From Trichostrongylus colubriformis (Eukaryota; Nematoda; Chromadorea; Rhabditida; Trichostrongylidae), in contig OZ022256.1 of NCBI GenBank assembly GCA_963978905.1, forward strand, positions 38,054,001 to 38,118,000: a stretch of DNA of 64,000 nucleotides. The letters run 5' to 3'. The notes under the pieces were generated by a model that saw only the letters and a list, made by a program, of their open reading frames with translations, did not search any database and had not been told where the DNA came from. A program made the translations under genes and the position numbers. This document shows, piece by piece, positions 31,401-42,702 of the stretch (position 1 is its first letter; every line of letters begins with the position of its first letter).

Positions 31401-33315
31401 CAGTAGCGCTCAAAAGTATTCGGCCAAACACTTTTTGTCATGAGTTTTATTCTACTTGACCAAATTTGACAAATTCATAATATGGGGTGTGTACAAAGTG
31501 GTACGAATGGAAATTTTCGCACATATGGTGCTAGGAAACAATTATGAGGTGCGAGAGTCAAGGGGTCATCTGTTGCCCAGAACTTGCATTAACAGCAAGT
31601 AAGGTCAAGTAATTAAGGAATAAACTGACTAGTAAAAGGAAGTATCAAAATAGAGGAAGGAGTCGGATGATTTTAATCATTTGGTATATGGTGTATGCGT
31701 AGTAGAGCTTGGACATTGCTCATTCGCACTATTTTTTCGATCTAAGATCTATCACTAGTTAAGCTGTGATTTCATCCGGCAGCACCGCTCATTGAGATTA
31801 GGTCCCGCACATTGTGAGAAGTTGACTCTCATTCTGTTCAGGAGCCTGGTGCTTATAGTATTGTATCACTTTTCCCGTGCTTAGGTTGTTTCGGGAGCGA
31901 AAGTAGAATACTTAGCTCGAGCTAAAAAAAAACTTCGGCGCACGCAGAGCCCCTGTGAGCTTGAAATAGCTAAAGTCCATGCCCCACGCATCCAAAACTT
32001 TTCCCAAAAGCCTCAATGCCGAGCTCTTTCACCACTCGAGGAGATTTGCGAGGACCGTTGCAACCATTTGGACCCTTCCCCATGTCTAGCAGCGACTTGA
32101 CAGGCATCCCTCCCTACTTTTTCTGAGAACTAGTAATTACAGAAAGACTGATTGAACCTCTGCCTTTGTTTGGCTGCGATCTTGTGTTTAAAATGATCAT
32201 AGTCAAGCAGAAAACCCTCCAACCAGCATTGCCCAATCACCCAATCGAGGAATTTCTGGTCTTCGTGTTTTCAATACTACTATGATACTGCTTCCTCCAC
32301 AGTATATCCCTTCTAAGCTTAGCGCAGTCAGGTCTAGAACAATCAGAACGAAAGCTCTGTTTTACCCAAAAGATCGGTGTTGGAGGCATGTTTATCAGAA
32401 AGATTTTGATTTCGAGGTAGAGTTGTCGCAGAACGTTCAGTAAATTGCGAGATCATTCTGTTGACCGACTCTTGTAAATATAACTAGACATTCCGTAACT
32501 TGCCTCAAATTCTTGCCCCGTGCGCATTCGCATAAATTAAACCGGATTTGACTTGTTTAAGGCTTTGTAAAGTTGTTTCATCAATTTTGCAAATATCTCT
32601 GATGAAAGTATATTTACATGTTTTATTTCCTGCATTTCCGGATAATAAATATATTTTAAAAAGATGTACCATATGTGAATATGTTATAAATATGTTCGTT
32701 TTGCTTATTACTTCCCTTTCCCAGTCAGTCAATTCTTTAATTACTTGCTGTTAATGCAAGTTTTGGGCAACAGATGACCCCTTGATTCTCGCACCTCGTA
32801 ATTGTTCCCTCGCACCATAGGTGCGAAGGGTTCGCACCATATGTGCGAGAATTTCCATTCGTGCCACTTTGTACCCACCCCATAATATGTGGTCCCTGAA
32901 CCTATTGTCAACATTTCCTTCTACTTGAGTGCCGGTGAACCCTTACCGGGATGGTTTTTTGCAAGAATTTACTACAAGACCACCCAAAAAAGTAGAAGGC
33001 TTGGTCAAGAAAATGCTTTCTTCACAAAAACAAAACGAGCAAGCCTCAGAGAACCTTAAATTTTTTTTATTAGAAAGACCACGACTTTTGATGACAGCGG
33101 CACAGCGGGACGGCATAGCGATGGCATGCCAAAATTAAAAAATTTCATATAACCACGTCACCTACACCGCTGAGCTCCAAAATAGTATATTAAGTATGCA
33201 GTGTCTCCAAGTACAACATACTGAAATTTCTCTTAGATCGGTGCAGTTGCAAAAAGGTTACAAGTGAAAAACCCAAGTGAGCAACCATTTCGCCGAATAC
33301 TTTTGAGCGCAACTG
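31401..33315 (+). mobile_element. TA-flanked MITE, copy 1, interrupted by a nested element
   Basis: The ends CAGTAGCGCTCAAAAGTATT and its inverse (right end GAGCGCAACTG, one change) are flanked by TA, as in Tc1/mariner-type elements. Without the nested insertion and its duplication the element is about 510 bp, like the copies at 48620-49127 and 55988-56490. It has no transposase and depends on another element. Confidence 0.9.
31485..32880. mobile_element. nested 1.4-kb element with long inverted repeats
   Basis: The 9-bp target duplication CATAATATG (31476-31484 and 32881-32889) lies inside the MITE. The ends GGGTGTGTACAAAG and CTTTGTACCCACCC begin imperfect inverted repeats about 170 bp long that include GGGGTCATCTGTTGCCCA. 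The 1.0-kb middle has no recognisable transposase. The TSD length suggests a Merlin- or hAT-type transposase acting in trans, which is only an inference. Confidence 0.85.
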
Positions 33316-33589
33316 TACGTGTACATATACCATCACTGCCCGCAGTGGGGATCGCGTTATACAATGCTTCGTTGTTGCTCATGAACGACTTTTCTCCTAT
33401 TTCTTTGTTTTAGTTTGCTCTTAATAGTACTGCCCTACTGTAGCGAATATCAAAGAAAGATGAAAAATGCTAAGTAACGGATCAGATTGAAGAGGGGCTT
33501 GTATTTAGGTGCTCCATGCGAAGGTGTCGTATTCTTCGCGAATTTCCTCGAAGCTGAGATCACTATTGCTCTAGGATTCCCCGTCTTAC

Positions 33590-33749
33590 CCTTTCGCCTA
33601 TCCACTCCTGTGGATCGCATTCGCATACGCAACCACTATCTGGATCATATTTGCCACGCCCATGACTACTACAGTAGTCCTCTTCGCAACTTCGTTCTTC
33701 TTCACTGATGTGACAAAATTCTCCTACGTAACCATCCATGCAGATGCAT
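33590..33749 (-). CDS. EGF-repeat protein gene, 160-bp exon
   Basis: The acceptor TACGCACACAG precedes A-TGC-ATC-TGC, and the donor GAAAGG/GTAAGA ends the exon in phase 0. Its first base completes an Ala codon from 33888-33928, so the join reads GVACICMDGYVGEFC, a textbook EGF ending. It continues with ERSCEEDYCSS and GCVCECDPQEWIGER, most of a second EGF module that is closed by the first Cys of 28166-28307. Confidence 0.9.
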
Positions 33750-33887
33750 CTGTGTGCGTAAATTCAAGTTTGATGGAGTTCCGAAAACGAATAGTTAGTG
33801 AATTATCCCACTGATACTGTATGGTGATCATGAAATTCTTGGCACTTTCACTTGCTGACAATTTAGGATTGTTCTGTTTGAACTTAC

Positions 33888-33928
33888 GCAACGCCATCGG
33901 ATCCATGAAGGTTTGCTTTTTGGCAGTG
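33888..33928 (-). CDS. EGF-repeat protein gene, 41-bp exon
   Basis: A GGCTTTTTCAG acceptor and a GTTGC/GTAAGT donor, both strong, bound 41 bp encoding HCQKANLHGSDGV plus two bases. It supplies C3 and the loop of an EGF module finished in 33590-33749 after a 138-bp intron. It is the most upstream exon that is securely in phase; the exon carrying C1-C2 was not found. Confidence 0.8.
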
Positions 33929-34196
33929 CTGAAAAAGCCATTCAAAAATGACGGCAAGCAGAAGAAACAAGAACACTTATTTATTTATTTATCATTTGGT
34001 TGCAGGGAACGATGTACAGGAACATGTGTTTGTTACTACACACGGAAAGATCAAAACCTATAGGACCGATCGTAACGAGGTGATCCTATCTGTAGTCTCG
34101 AGATTGTGTAGATGTGGATATGTCTTCTCTCAACCTGCTGTTTCAACAGGCGTCAAAAAATTGATCAAGGTTGGTGAGTTACTGCATTGCCCTTAA

Positions 34197-34620
34197 AGGA
34201 ATCGTCCACGGAAAATGAGTTTTTGTGTTACCCATACGTTTATGTTGTATTTGCCTAATGTGGGCCTCATGCAAAATTTCACGTGAAAAAATGTGAATCT
34301 GGCTGAGATACAGCACCTCAAAGTACGTCCGGGTGGGCGGGGCCTCCGAGTAAAAGCCTCGTCCCATCGTCCGCCGTGGTCGGAGACGCATTGCAGGAGC
34401 AGGAAGTTTCGTAAACGTCCCACTCCCCGTTCCCAACGGCGGCGGACCACGGGACGAGGCTTTTACTCTTAGACCCCGCCCACTGGGACCGCACTTTGTG
34501 GTGCTGTATCTCAGCCAGATTCGCATTTTTTCGCGTGAAATTTTGCATGAGGCCCACATTAGGCAAATACAACATAAACGTATGGGTAACACAAAAACTC
34601 ATTTTCCGTGGACGATTCCT
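34197..34620. mobile_element. 424-bp palindromic MITE, copy 1
   Basis: Almost the whole element is an inverted repeat: GGAATCGTCCACGGAAAATG at the left returns inverted at the right end, and the GC-rich inner arms (CGTCCGCCGTGG and its inverse) meet near 34400. The open frames on both strands are mirror shadows of the palindrome. Other copies: 41813-45279 (split) and a half copy at 49485-49570. Confidence 0.85.
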
Positions 34621-35984
34621 CTAATGACATTTATATAGGATGGACGAAGCAAGATGCTCCGAATTTTGTGACGGCAGGCAAGCCACCGCTGTTATGGTCA
34701 TTATGTTGACAACCAAAAGTTCAGTGGCATTAATGAAAAGATTTTGAGACGGAGTTCAGAGGAACGAGATGCATGTGTCCTTCTTTAAAGACAAATCACA
34801 CAGCGGCGTGCGGACGCGCACGAAGGGTAAGTCTTTCGTGCGATGAATGATTCTGGCCAAAGAAGAACGGAGGCACCCCAATGAAAGGAGTGTGCAGAAT
34901 GCTGATTCCGTGAGAAAAGTCGGTAGCATGTTGTCCGTGCAGACAGTACCAAAGCACTAGGTTTGTCGCTTTTGCGCTAACGCTTACTCTTGAAATGCCG
35001 AAACCAGAGCTTTTTTATACCATTGTCCAGCATTTTTTCGTATCCATTCAAGCGGGAAAGTGGTTCACCGTGAAAGCTGCCGCGTCGCTGCGGCAAGTTG
35101 TCCCAACCGAAACTGCAGAGATACGAAACGATACGAAAAGTGCCAAGCTACTCTCACTCCTCAGCCATAGATCGGCAGGTCCAAAGGTGAGTCCTTAGAG
35201 GATAGATCGTGTTGAATAGGGATTGTTGAAAAGCTCAGAGCAAGCCTTGGCATAGCTTATACCATAATTTTTCCTTCCAAAGGAATTTCCCAATAATAGT
35301 GAAGGTTCTGGCACCACTCAATTATCCCCACCCCAGACACCGCGAGCTTGTCGGAAAAAAAAGACTCCGCCTATAGAGGCTATTTGGGGTCCTTCGCATA
35401 AATGTGACATCCGTTTTTTGACATTGGCACCATTTTAGAGCGTTAAGTTGTTTTCACCAAATTCGCTGAAATTTGACCTCTAAAGAGTAATTGGGGTGCT
35501 GATAACGATGATGGCATTCGTTCGAGGCTCTGGCGTGATTATTAGTCGCACTGCACGGTGTTAATATACTGGAAGGCACCACACCGCGCTTGCAATTTTT
35601 GCGTAAGTCTTAATAAAATGGGAACCTTTTCTTTTCTATTTACTCCAAAATTTGGGCTCGAATGCGCAAATTGATGATTGTAGGATAGTATCTGCGCAAA
35701 GACCACATCGTGTGGTAAACTACAGCGTGAAGATGACGTTCTCTAGCTGAGTTAGCACCCCTACAAAACAAATGAACATTAATGGCACCATGTTGAGCCA
35801 AACTGCGTTTGCTCCGAAAATGATCGTCATATTTGTGATTAGTATTCTGAACAACGCCTAAATGACAATTTGAACGAAAATAGTGAGAAAAAATTGTCGC
35901 ACCAATTTGGTGCTATTGGCAGATTCCAAATTGGCGCCAACATCAAAAACGGATGTCACCACAGTGATCGGCACCCCAAATCAG
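34621..35984. other. no confident gene; possible decayed transposase
   Basis: Around 34850-35190 the plus strand, over more than one frame, has short stretches that loosely recall the helix-turn-helix region of Tc1/mariner transposases (ERRHPNERSVQNADSVRKVG), broken by stops. The rest shows nothing. Confidence 0.25.
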
Positions 35985-36090
35985 GGTCAAGCGTCCAGTT
36001 AAGGAAAATTTTCAAAAAACACGACCCCCCCCAAAATGGGAGCGTCAATACGACCCCCCCCTTTCTTCATGTTTCGCTTCTCTTGTGGTT
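35985..36090 (-). repeat. G-run/TCGTA repeat fragment
   Basis: The reverse strand matches 40440-40530, including TGGACGCTTGACCCTG and runs of G followed by TCGTATT or TCGTGTT. Confidence 0.6.
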
Positions 36091-36540
36091 TTACCAAGCC
36101 AGTGCGATCTACCAGGGAAATTAAGAGCCTATGGTAAAAGAAATACTGAGGCCAAACCAAACTGCTGACATAAGAGAGAAATAAGAACCTAACAAAACTT
36201 AGTACTCATATTCCAAAACAAAATCGTCTAACATAAGAGCCCTACAATTCCAATATTTATATTCCGGAACGAAAGCGTTGCCTACCACTGACAATGTGCT
36301 CGTCCTCTGATGACAAAGAAGAAGGCTTAATAGTCATGCAAGTCATAGGGCAGAAATGAAGGATTAAAAAATAAGAATAGAAAAGTTAAAAGCTAGCAGA
36401 AAAGCTAAAAGGGAGGCATGCAATATGCTCCACAGCGCCCTATCTAATCGTTGTTCGCTACTCGGCTGCGCGCGGCGATCACGATGGAGCGCGTTATCTT
36501 CCCCATACCAAATTCCGACATTTTTAAAAAACTTTAAACT

Positions 36541-36840
36541 TTGCAATGTTTGTTATACCACACGAGGTTTTAAGTGGAACTTTTATTCGTGGCCCAACGT
36601 TTCGACCGTCTCGTCTTCTTCAGAGGCCGATGGTTGCACGCTTGTGGGAGCGTGTGCTCACAGCCACAGTTCATCCATACTAACATCACTTACTGTGGCT
36701 GTGAGCACACGCTCCCCACAAGCGGTGGAACCATTGGCCTCCGAAGAAGACGAGACGGTCGAAACGTTGGGCCACGAATAAAAGTTCCACTTGAAACCTC
36801 GTGTGGCATAACAAACATCGCAATCGACAACTAATGCCGA
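36541..36840. mobile_element. 300-bp palindromic element inserted in the left arm
   Basis: The sequence GTGGAACTTTTATTCGTGGC and the following CCAACGTTTCGACCGTCTCG recur in inverted form about 150 bp later, with the centre at about 36686. The right arm of the host fold-back (near 39290-39320) lacks it, acting as an empty site. Imperfect copies of ACTTTAARCTTT flank the insertion. Confidence 0.75.
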
Positions 36841-37976
36841 GGTTACAAGAAGAGAGAACTTGGAGACTTTAAGCTTTACCTGGAGCTCATCTTTCAAGCA
36901 GCTGTGACCTGTTTTCCTAATAACTCCCTAAGACCTATCTATTGACCGCTTGCCTTCCTTAATGGTAGCTTAGTTCTCGATATGGGTTTTCAGATGAGGA
37001 TTAGATGAGGAAAATTTCGATGTGTTCCATTCAAATGGCCATAACTTCCTTCAAACTTGACCGTATGAGCGCGTTTTGGTGAGGCGGGGTCTGCTGGGTT
37101 GTCGCTTTCAAAGGAGTACCTGAGCTCTCTCTTACCTATCTTCGAAACGAAGCAAGAAAAATTCAGGAAAGCTAGTTGAGGAAAATTTTTCGCCGAATTT
37201 GCGAGATCTTCCCAACATTCCGAAAATTTGATTCATTGTTACCGAAATTTCTCCAGTATGCTCCTTCGCTTTCGAAGACCTAGTGGGTGGGCGAGAAGTG
37301 TCGGTCAGCTTCTCTGTGGGATGCGCCATGCATGAGGATTTCATCCACATTCTCAATGAATGCAAACGTCTTTCCGGTCCGCATAGTGGCCGCTAAATCT
37401 AGATTACCTACTTGCGATCGTAGTAAGATATGAAATAAGTCCATATCAGCTAATTTGTCCCTTTCATTCCATAGTTCCTGGAGTATCCTCCACGGTGATA
37501 CCCGTGGATAAATGCCGCTTCCCACGGCTAGTCGGAATTTCGGAGGTGTCTATATACGTGAAATCGGTGCCGGCGGACCAATGAAAGGGTCATTGACATT
37601 GGTTGGCTTCGTTGTGGATCGCGCCATGCATGAGGTTTCCACAATGATTATGTAGATAATCGGTTTTATCATTTCTCCCCTTACCCTTTAGACCTTAGCC
37701 TGAGAAATTCTGTTGATCACTGCCCACCTTAACGATTACGACCCCCCCTCCTAGCAGACCAAATACGACCCCTCGTTGAGGATTCCTCAACGGAGGCTTA
37801 ACCCTGCCCCAAACAGCCCTCGTAACTAAAGTTTCATCGATTTTTTTGACCAAATCGCGATGTGTGGGTAGTAATATTAGGTGTGTGCAGAATAAATGGC
37901 CAAAACGGACCTTTTTTTTAAAAACGCCTCAACTTCGCTCAGACACTTTATTATTCGAAATAGAAACCATTCGAAT

Positions 37977-38168
37977 TTACAAAACCTTGTCAACGATCTG
38001 GTGAAGAAAATATGCAATCATTATGAAATTCTGGATTGCGAAAATTAATAAAGTCATCGATGGCATTTTCAACATGCATGTATCAACGAATTTCTTCTGA
38101 CGCAGGCTTGCATCGAGAACCCGGAGAAAGTGGTAATCCGTCAGGGATAGGTCTGGGAACAGGGTCAA
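37977..38168 (-). pseudogene. mariner transposase C-terminal fragment
   Basis: The minus-strand frame reads PDLSLTDYHFLRVLDASLRQ, matching the (S)PDLAPxDYHLFRSL block that carries the last catalytic Asp of mariner transposases (family knowledge). It is cut off where the arms of the fold-back begin. A related fragment is at 40425-40950. Confidence 0.7.
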
Positions 38169-38820
38169 GCCTCCGTTGAGGAATCCTCAACAGGGGGTCG
38201 TATTTGGTCCGCTAGGAGGGGGGGGGGGTCGTAATTGCTGAGGTAGGCAGTGATCAGCAGGATTTCTCAGGCTTAGGGTTTAAAGTGTAAGGGGAGAAGT
38301 GATTCAATTGACTGAATGGGTTCGAACACAAAACTAGTTTAACTTAATGACCATGGAAACCTCATGCATGGCGCAATCCACAACGAAACCGGCCAGTACC
38401 AATAACTCTTTCGTTGGTCCGCTGACACCGAAACTACGTACAGAGACACCTCCGGAATTCACCGATAAGCCGTGGAAAGCGATATCTATCAGCGAGTAGG
38501 ACACTCCAGAAACAATGGGATTAAAGCGGAAAATTAGCTGATATGGACTTCTTCCATATCTTACTACGATCGCAAGTACGTAATCTAGTGTTGGCGGCCA
38601 CTATGCGGACCGGAAAAACGTTTGTATTCATTGAGAATGTGGATGAAATCCTGATGCATGGCGCATCCCACAGAGAAGCTGACCGACGCTTCTCGCCTCT
38701 CCACTAGGCCTCCGAGAGCGAAGGATGCATACTGGAAAAATTTCAGTAACAATGAATCGATTTTTGGGAAGATTCGTGGAAAGATCTCGCAAATTCGGCG
38801 AAAAAAAGCCTTCCTCATCA

Positions 38821-39177
38821 CCCTTCCCTCACAATAACTTTCTTCGTTTTGAAGATATGGTATAGGTCAGGTAGTCATTCGAAAGCGACAACCTAGTAGA
38901 CTCTGCTTCACCAAAACGAAATCATATGGTTAAGTTTGAAGGAAGTTATGGCCATTTCCGTGAAACACTTCGAAATTTTGCTCATCAAATCCTCATCACC
39001 CTTCCCTCGAAATAACATCCTTCGTTTTGAAGATATGGTATAGCTCAGGTACTCATTCGAAAGCGACAACCTAGTAGACCCTGCTTCACCAAAACGAACT
39101 CATATGGTTAAGTTTGAAGGAAGTTATGGCCATTTCCGTGAAACACTTCAAAATTTTGCTCATCAAATCCTCATCAA
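38821..39177 (+). repeat. 178-bp tandem duplication
   Basis: CCCTTCCCTC at 38821 and 38999 begins two nearly identical units, each with CTTCGTTTTGAAGATATGGT and TGGCCATTTCCGTGAAACAC. Confidence 0.9.
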
Positions 39178-39390
39178 AGAACCCATATCGAGAACTAAGC
39201 AACCATTGGAGCAAGCAATTGGCCAATAGATAGGTCTAAGGGAATTATCAGGAAAACAGTTCACAGCTGTTTGAAAGATGGGCTCTAGGTAAAGTTCAGA
39301 GCATTTCAAGAATGTCGGGATTTAGTATGGGGAAGATAACGCGCTCCATCGTGATCGCCGCGTCGCACATCGCCTGATCGCAAATTGTAG

Positions 39391-40420
39391 TTGGTCCCAC
39401 TCATTAAGCTGCGTGCTGAGGCAGGGCACGTTTGATCATGAAGCGATAGTTGCATATTTATGATTGTAGCTCAGCGTAATGTCTTTATTCGGGACACTGG
39501 ATCGAACATGTATTCTTAAAGAATGTATTCCGCGTATTTTACCGTTTCAACTGATATTCAGTGTTTGATACTGATTGTTAATTTTTTTTTGTTTTTTCTC
39601 GTGTCAAGTCCTAGCATCCTTTTAAGAACTGCGATGTTCCCACTGTAATAGTGGATGAAGGTTCCATTGATTCTGAAGATTCCACGGGGGCGGTACGTTT
39701 TCCTGCATTTTTTCCATTGTCCAATCACGATTTTTAAAGCTAGTCAGATTTTACCAGGTTGTGGTGTATGGCAGTTAGAGTCGCTGGATGGTCTGTGGCT
39801 CATATTTACTGTGTCAAAAGCGTCAGCATTTAATAAAATGCTGTGTCACCATTTTGCCTCGAAATGACGGTGCGCTCTCCTGCATTCTCCTGTGACCGAG
39901 TATACTGATATAGAACTTCATACGTAGCATGAAATTGAAACTCATTCCAATCCCTCAGTGGTATAAAAAAAACTATTATCAATTGCTACACTAAGAAGTT
40001 TTTTGTCTCATTTTACGGTGCAGCCACTTTGATTTCTGGTGTTGTTTAATTTTGAATGCGTGCAACGTGCAAGCTTTCGGTTGTATAATCTCACAGTTGT
40101 GTGCACACAGTGAAGTTCCCACCTTTCCCGTCTTACACCAATCGCAAACTTCGCACCGCACAAAGCCACATGGCTATTTCCTTGTTCGAAGCTAGGTTTC
40201 GGTAACTTCTTTGAGACTTTATGTGTACGTTCGACCGTGCTATGTATGCCGCCCTGCCCACAAACATAAGCGGGTGTTGTGATCGAAGGGTCGCGCGTCA
40301 CGCAAGTTGTGAGGTGTGAAGCCGCTAAATCGTGGCGGTTGCATCGTCGGGTATGAACGCTATCTCTCGCTTGTCGCTTATTTTTGCTCGCGCAGACATT
40401 ATTTCAGACGTAAAAGACGC
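39391..40420. other. no confident gene
   Basis: A minus-strand frame of 97 codons (40008-40301) has several cysteines but no supporting splice structure or recognised family. The rest shows only scattered short frames. Confidence 0.35.
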
Positions 40421-40424
40421 AAAA

Positions 40425-40950
40425 GACAATAACAGACGTAAAAGAGGGGGGGGGGTCGTATTGAGACCCCCTTTTGGGGGGGGGGGGTCGTATTTTTTGG
40501 AAATTTTCCTCATCTGGACGCTTGACCCTGTCTGGGAAATTAGGTGGATGAGGGAGGTTCTCGATGCCTAACTGCATCAGTTTCTGCCGGGTGACTTGCG
40601 AAGTATGAGGTTTTGCGTTGTTTTGCGCACCCAGCGAAAGCTGATGCAATTAGGCATCGCGACTCTCCCTCACCTTCTTTATTCCCCAGACCTATCTCTG
40701 ACGGATTACCACCTTTTCCGGGTTCTCGATGCAAACCTGCGTCAGAAAAAATTTCGCCAATACTATGCACGGTAAAATGCCATTCTTGAGTTTGTTAATT
40801 GTCGCAATCCAGAATTGATCGTGATGGCATATTTTCTTTACCAGATCGTTTGCAAAATTCTGTGGACCCGAATTATTTCGACAGGGAATGTTGTGTCTGA
40901 GCGAAGTTATGGCCAGTTATGCTTTAGCCATTTATTCTGCAACCACCTAA
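40425..40950. pseudogene. mariner transposase fragments, head-to-head
   Basis: On the minus strand, 40530-40649 reads AQNNAKPHTSQVTRQKL and then LPHPP, the NNAxPHxA block of mariner. On the plus strand, 40635-40760 reads LPHLLYSPDLSLTDYHLF, the block that follows it. The two share an inverted overlap around 40550-40670 (AAGCTGATGCAATTAGGCAT), so the DNA is folded back on itself. G-runs flanked by TCGTATT are at 40446-40497. No intact transposase. Confidence 0.7.
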
Positions 40951-41812
40951 TAGTTGAGTGGTGCCAAAGTTCCTTTTCATCATAAATGCAATGGCTTCGT
41001 ACAAGGTTAGCGCGTAAAAGCGAGTCTTCAAAGGCACATTCCACGATTATTGGGGTATTGCAGCCTTTCCGTGTCAGATAGCTCGACCCTCAGCCACTAA
41101 CCTGAACCTGTATTGGTTGTGGGGCGTGCAGAGCAAAGAAGCTATTCCGATTCCCCCCAAGCACCCAGACGCACTCCAGACGTGATTGGTGGTGGTAATG
41201 ACGGTGGCAACGGTAACAATAATGTGGCGAATGAGGCCTCCGCTTTGTGCTATAAGATAAGATAAGTAAGAGATGCCTTGAAGACGCTAAAGTTGACATG
41301 GGAAAACAGGTGATATCTCAGCATTCCTCATGATACCACCCATAGAGAACACTTTCGTTCTTTTACGCGGAAATCACGTCCAAGGCCACATGCCAGGAGA
41401 CCATATTTTACCATTTTCGAGGTTTTCTCTCGGTTTTCACTTTGTCCTCAGCACCTCTACTTCATAATTGAGAGAGTTCACTCGAGGTGATCCCGGAATG
41501 ATCGAGCGACTCTATAATGCACCGCTGGCCCGCTTCTGATATGGTAGCTGACAACGGTCAGATTACGTAGGATTTGCAGGATCACTAACGATTACAAGAT
41601 AAGGAAAAGATTTCGATTGTGAAGAAAACGTTGGCATCAGGAATCACGTGATATCGAAGATATTCTCATGGTGCCAACGACAGGAAAAGGCTCACTTTAG
41701 GCGATATCTCGCACGAAGTCGCATGTTAGAGACCCTTCCTGCTATTTAGCGAGCTTGTTCAGAATTTATTTATTGTCGTTTTTGCACCTCTTATTTCAGT
41801 GCTTAGCGTTTC
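40951..41812. other. no gene seen
   Basis: No exon, element end or RNA gene was recognised. Confidence 0.5.
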
Positions 41813-42159
41813 AAAGGAATCGTCCACGGAAAAATAAGTTTTTGTGTTACTCATATGTTTATGTTGTAATTTCGCGCGAAGAAATGTGAATCCGGCTAAA
41901 ATACAGCACCACATAGTTTGTCCGGGTGGGCGTGGCCTCCGAGTTAAAGCCTCATCCTGTCGTACGCCGCGGTTGGGAACGGAGACTGGTACTGTTTACG
42001 TGACATTTTAAACCTAAAATGCGTCTCCGACCACGGTGGACGACGGGACGAGGCTTTTACCGGAGGTCCCGGACGTACTTTGTGGTGCTGTATCTTCTTC
42101 TCCCTAGCATCAGTCCCGCGCCGTTGCGGGCCAGCTGTTCTTGCCAGTTGCCGCTACTT

Positions 42160-42618
42160 CTATCCAAGGCATCTTCTGCCGTGGCTTTTACTTCCGTGAG
42201 GTTCGTTTCGATGACGTCCCTCCTCCTTCTCTGGGGCTCCTCGTGGTCGCTTTCCGGGTGCTTCGAATTCTACCGCCTTCTTCATTGGGTGATCTGCCGA
42301 CATTCTCAGCACGTGTCCATACCATCTTAGCCGCTGCTCCCTCAACTTCAGCTGGACCGGTGCCGTCTGCATGACTGCCCTGACGTCCTCGTTCCTGATC
42401 CTGACCCATCGCGTGTCGAGCCGCGCCCAGCCACATGCCCATCTCAACATTCTCATTTCTGCGGAATGTAGCTGCTTCTCAAGATTCTTTGTTATGGGCC
42501 AGCACTCGCTACCATAGAGCATTGCGGGTCTCATTACCATAGGTATACCTTGCCCTTTAGAGTCCTGGAGCACCGCCGATCGCAGAGGAATCCTGTGAAC
42601 TCTCTCCATTTCAGCCAT
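42160..42618 (-). pseudogene. C-terminal region of the RTE-like ORF
   Basis: The frame contains AMLYGSECWPITK, MRMLRWACGW and RLRWYGHVLRM, blocks that follow the reverse transcriptase in many non-LTR elements, and ends with a basic KRPRGAP stretch. It is out of frame with 42703-43320. Confidence 0.8.
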
Positions 42619-42702
42619 GCCACATTAATTCGAACTTTCACGGCAGGATCTACCGTACCATCCTCGACTACATCACTTCCCCGGTATCGGAAGTTCCAAA
42701 CC

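Larger units (their letters stand above)
36440..39390. repeat. large fold-back element with mariner remains in the loop
   Basis: A left arm (about 36440-37810) and an inverted right arm (about 38165-39390) match through several long blocks, e.g. GATCACGATGGAGCGCGTTA against its inverse at 39332-39353, and CGCCATGCATGAGGTTTCC at 37622 against its inverse at 38345. The 355-bp loop contains a mariner transposase tail. The left arm is enlarged by a separate palindromic insertion (36541-36840). The right arm has a 178-bp tandem duplication. Confidence 0.75.

Noticed and set aside
34179..34602. Open frames on both strands
   Set aside because: They are mirror images produced by the palindromic MITE.
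36425..36897. Three overlapping frames sharing SSSEADG or SSSEANG
   Set aside because: They read the two arms of the palindromic insertion at 36541-36840.
40008..40301. 97-codon minus-strand frame with several cysteines
   Set aside because: The cysteine spacing fits no family I know and splice sites do not agree with the reading frame.
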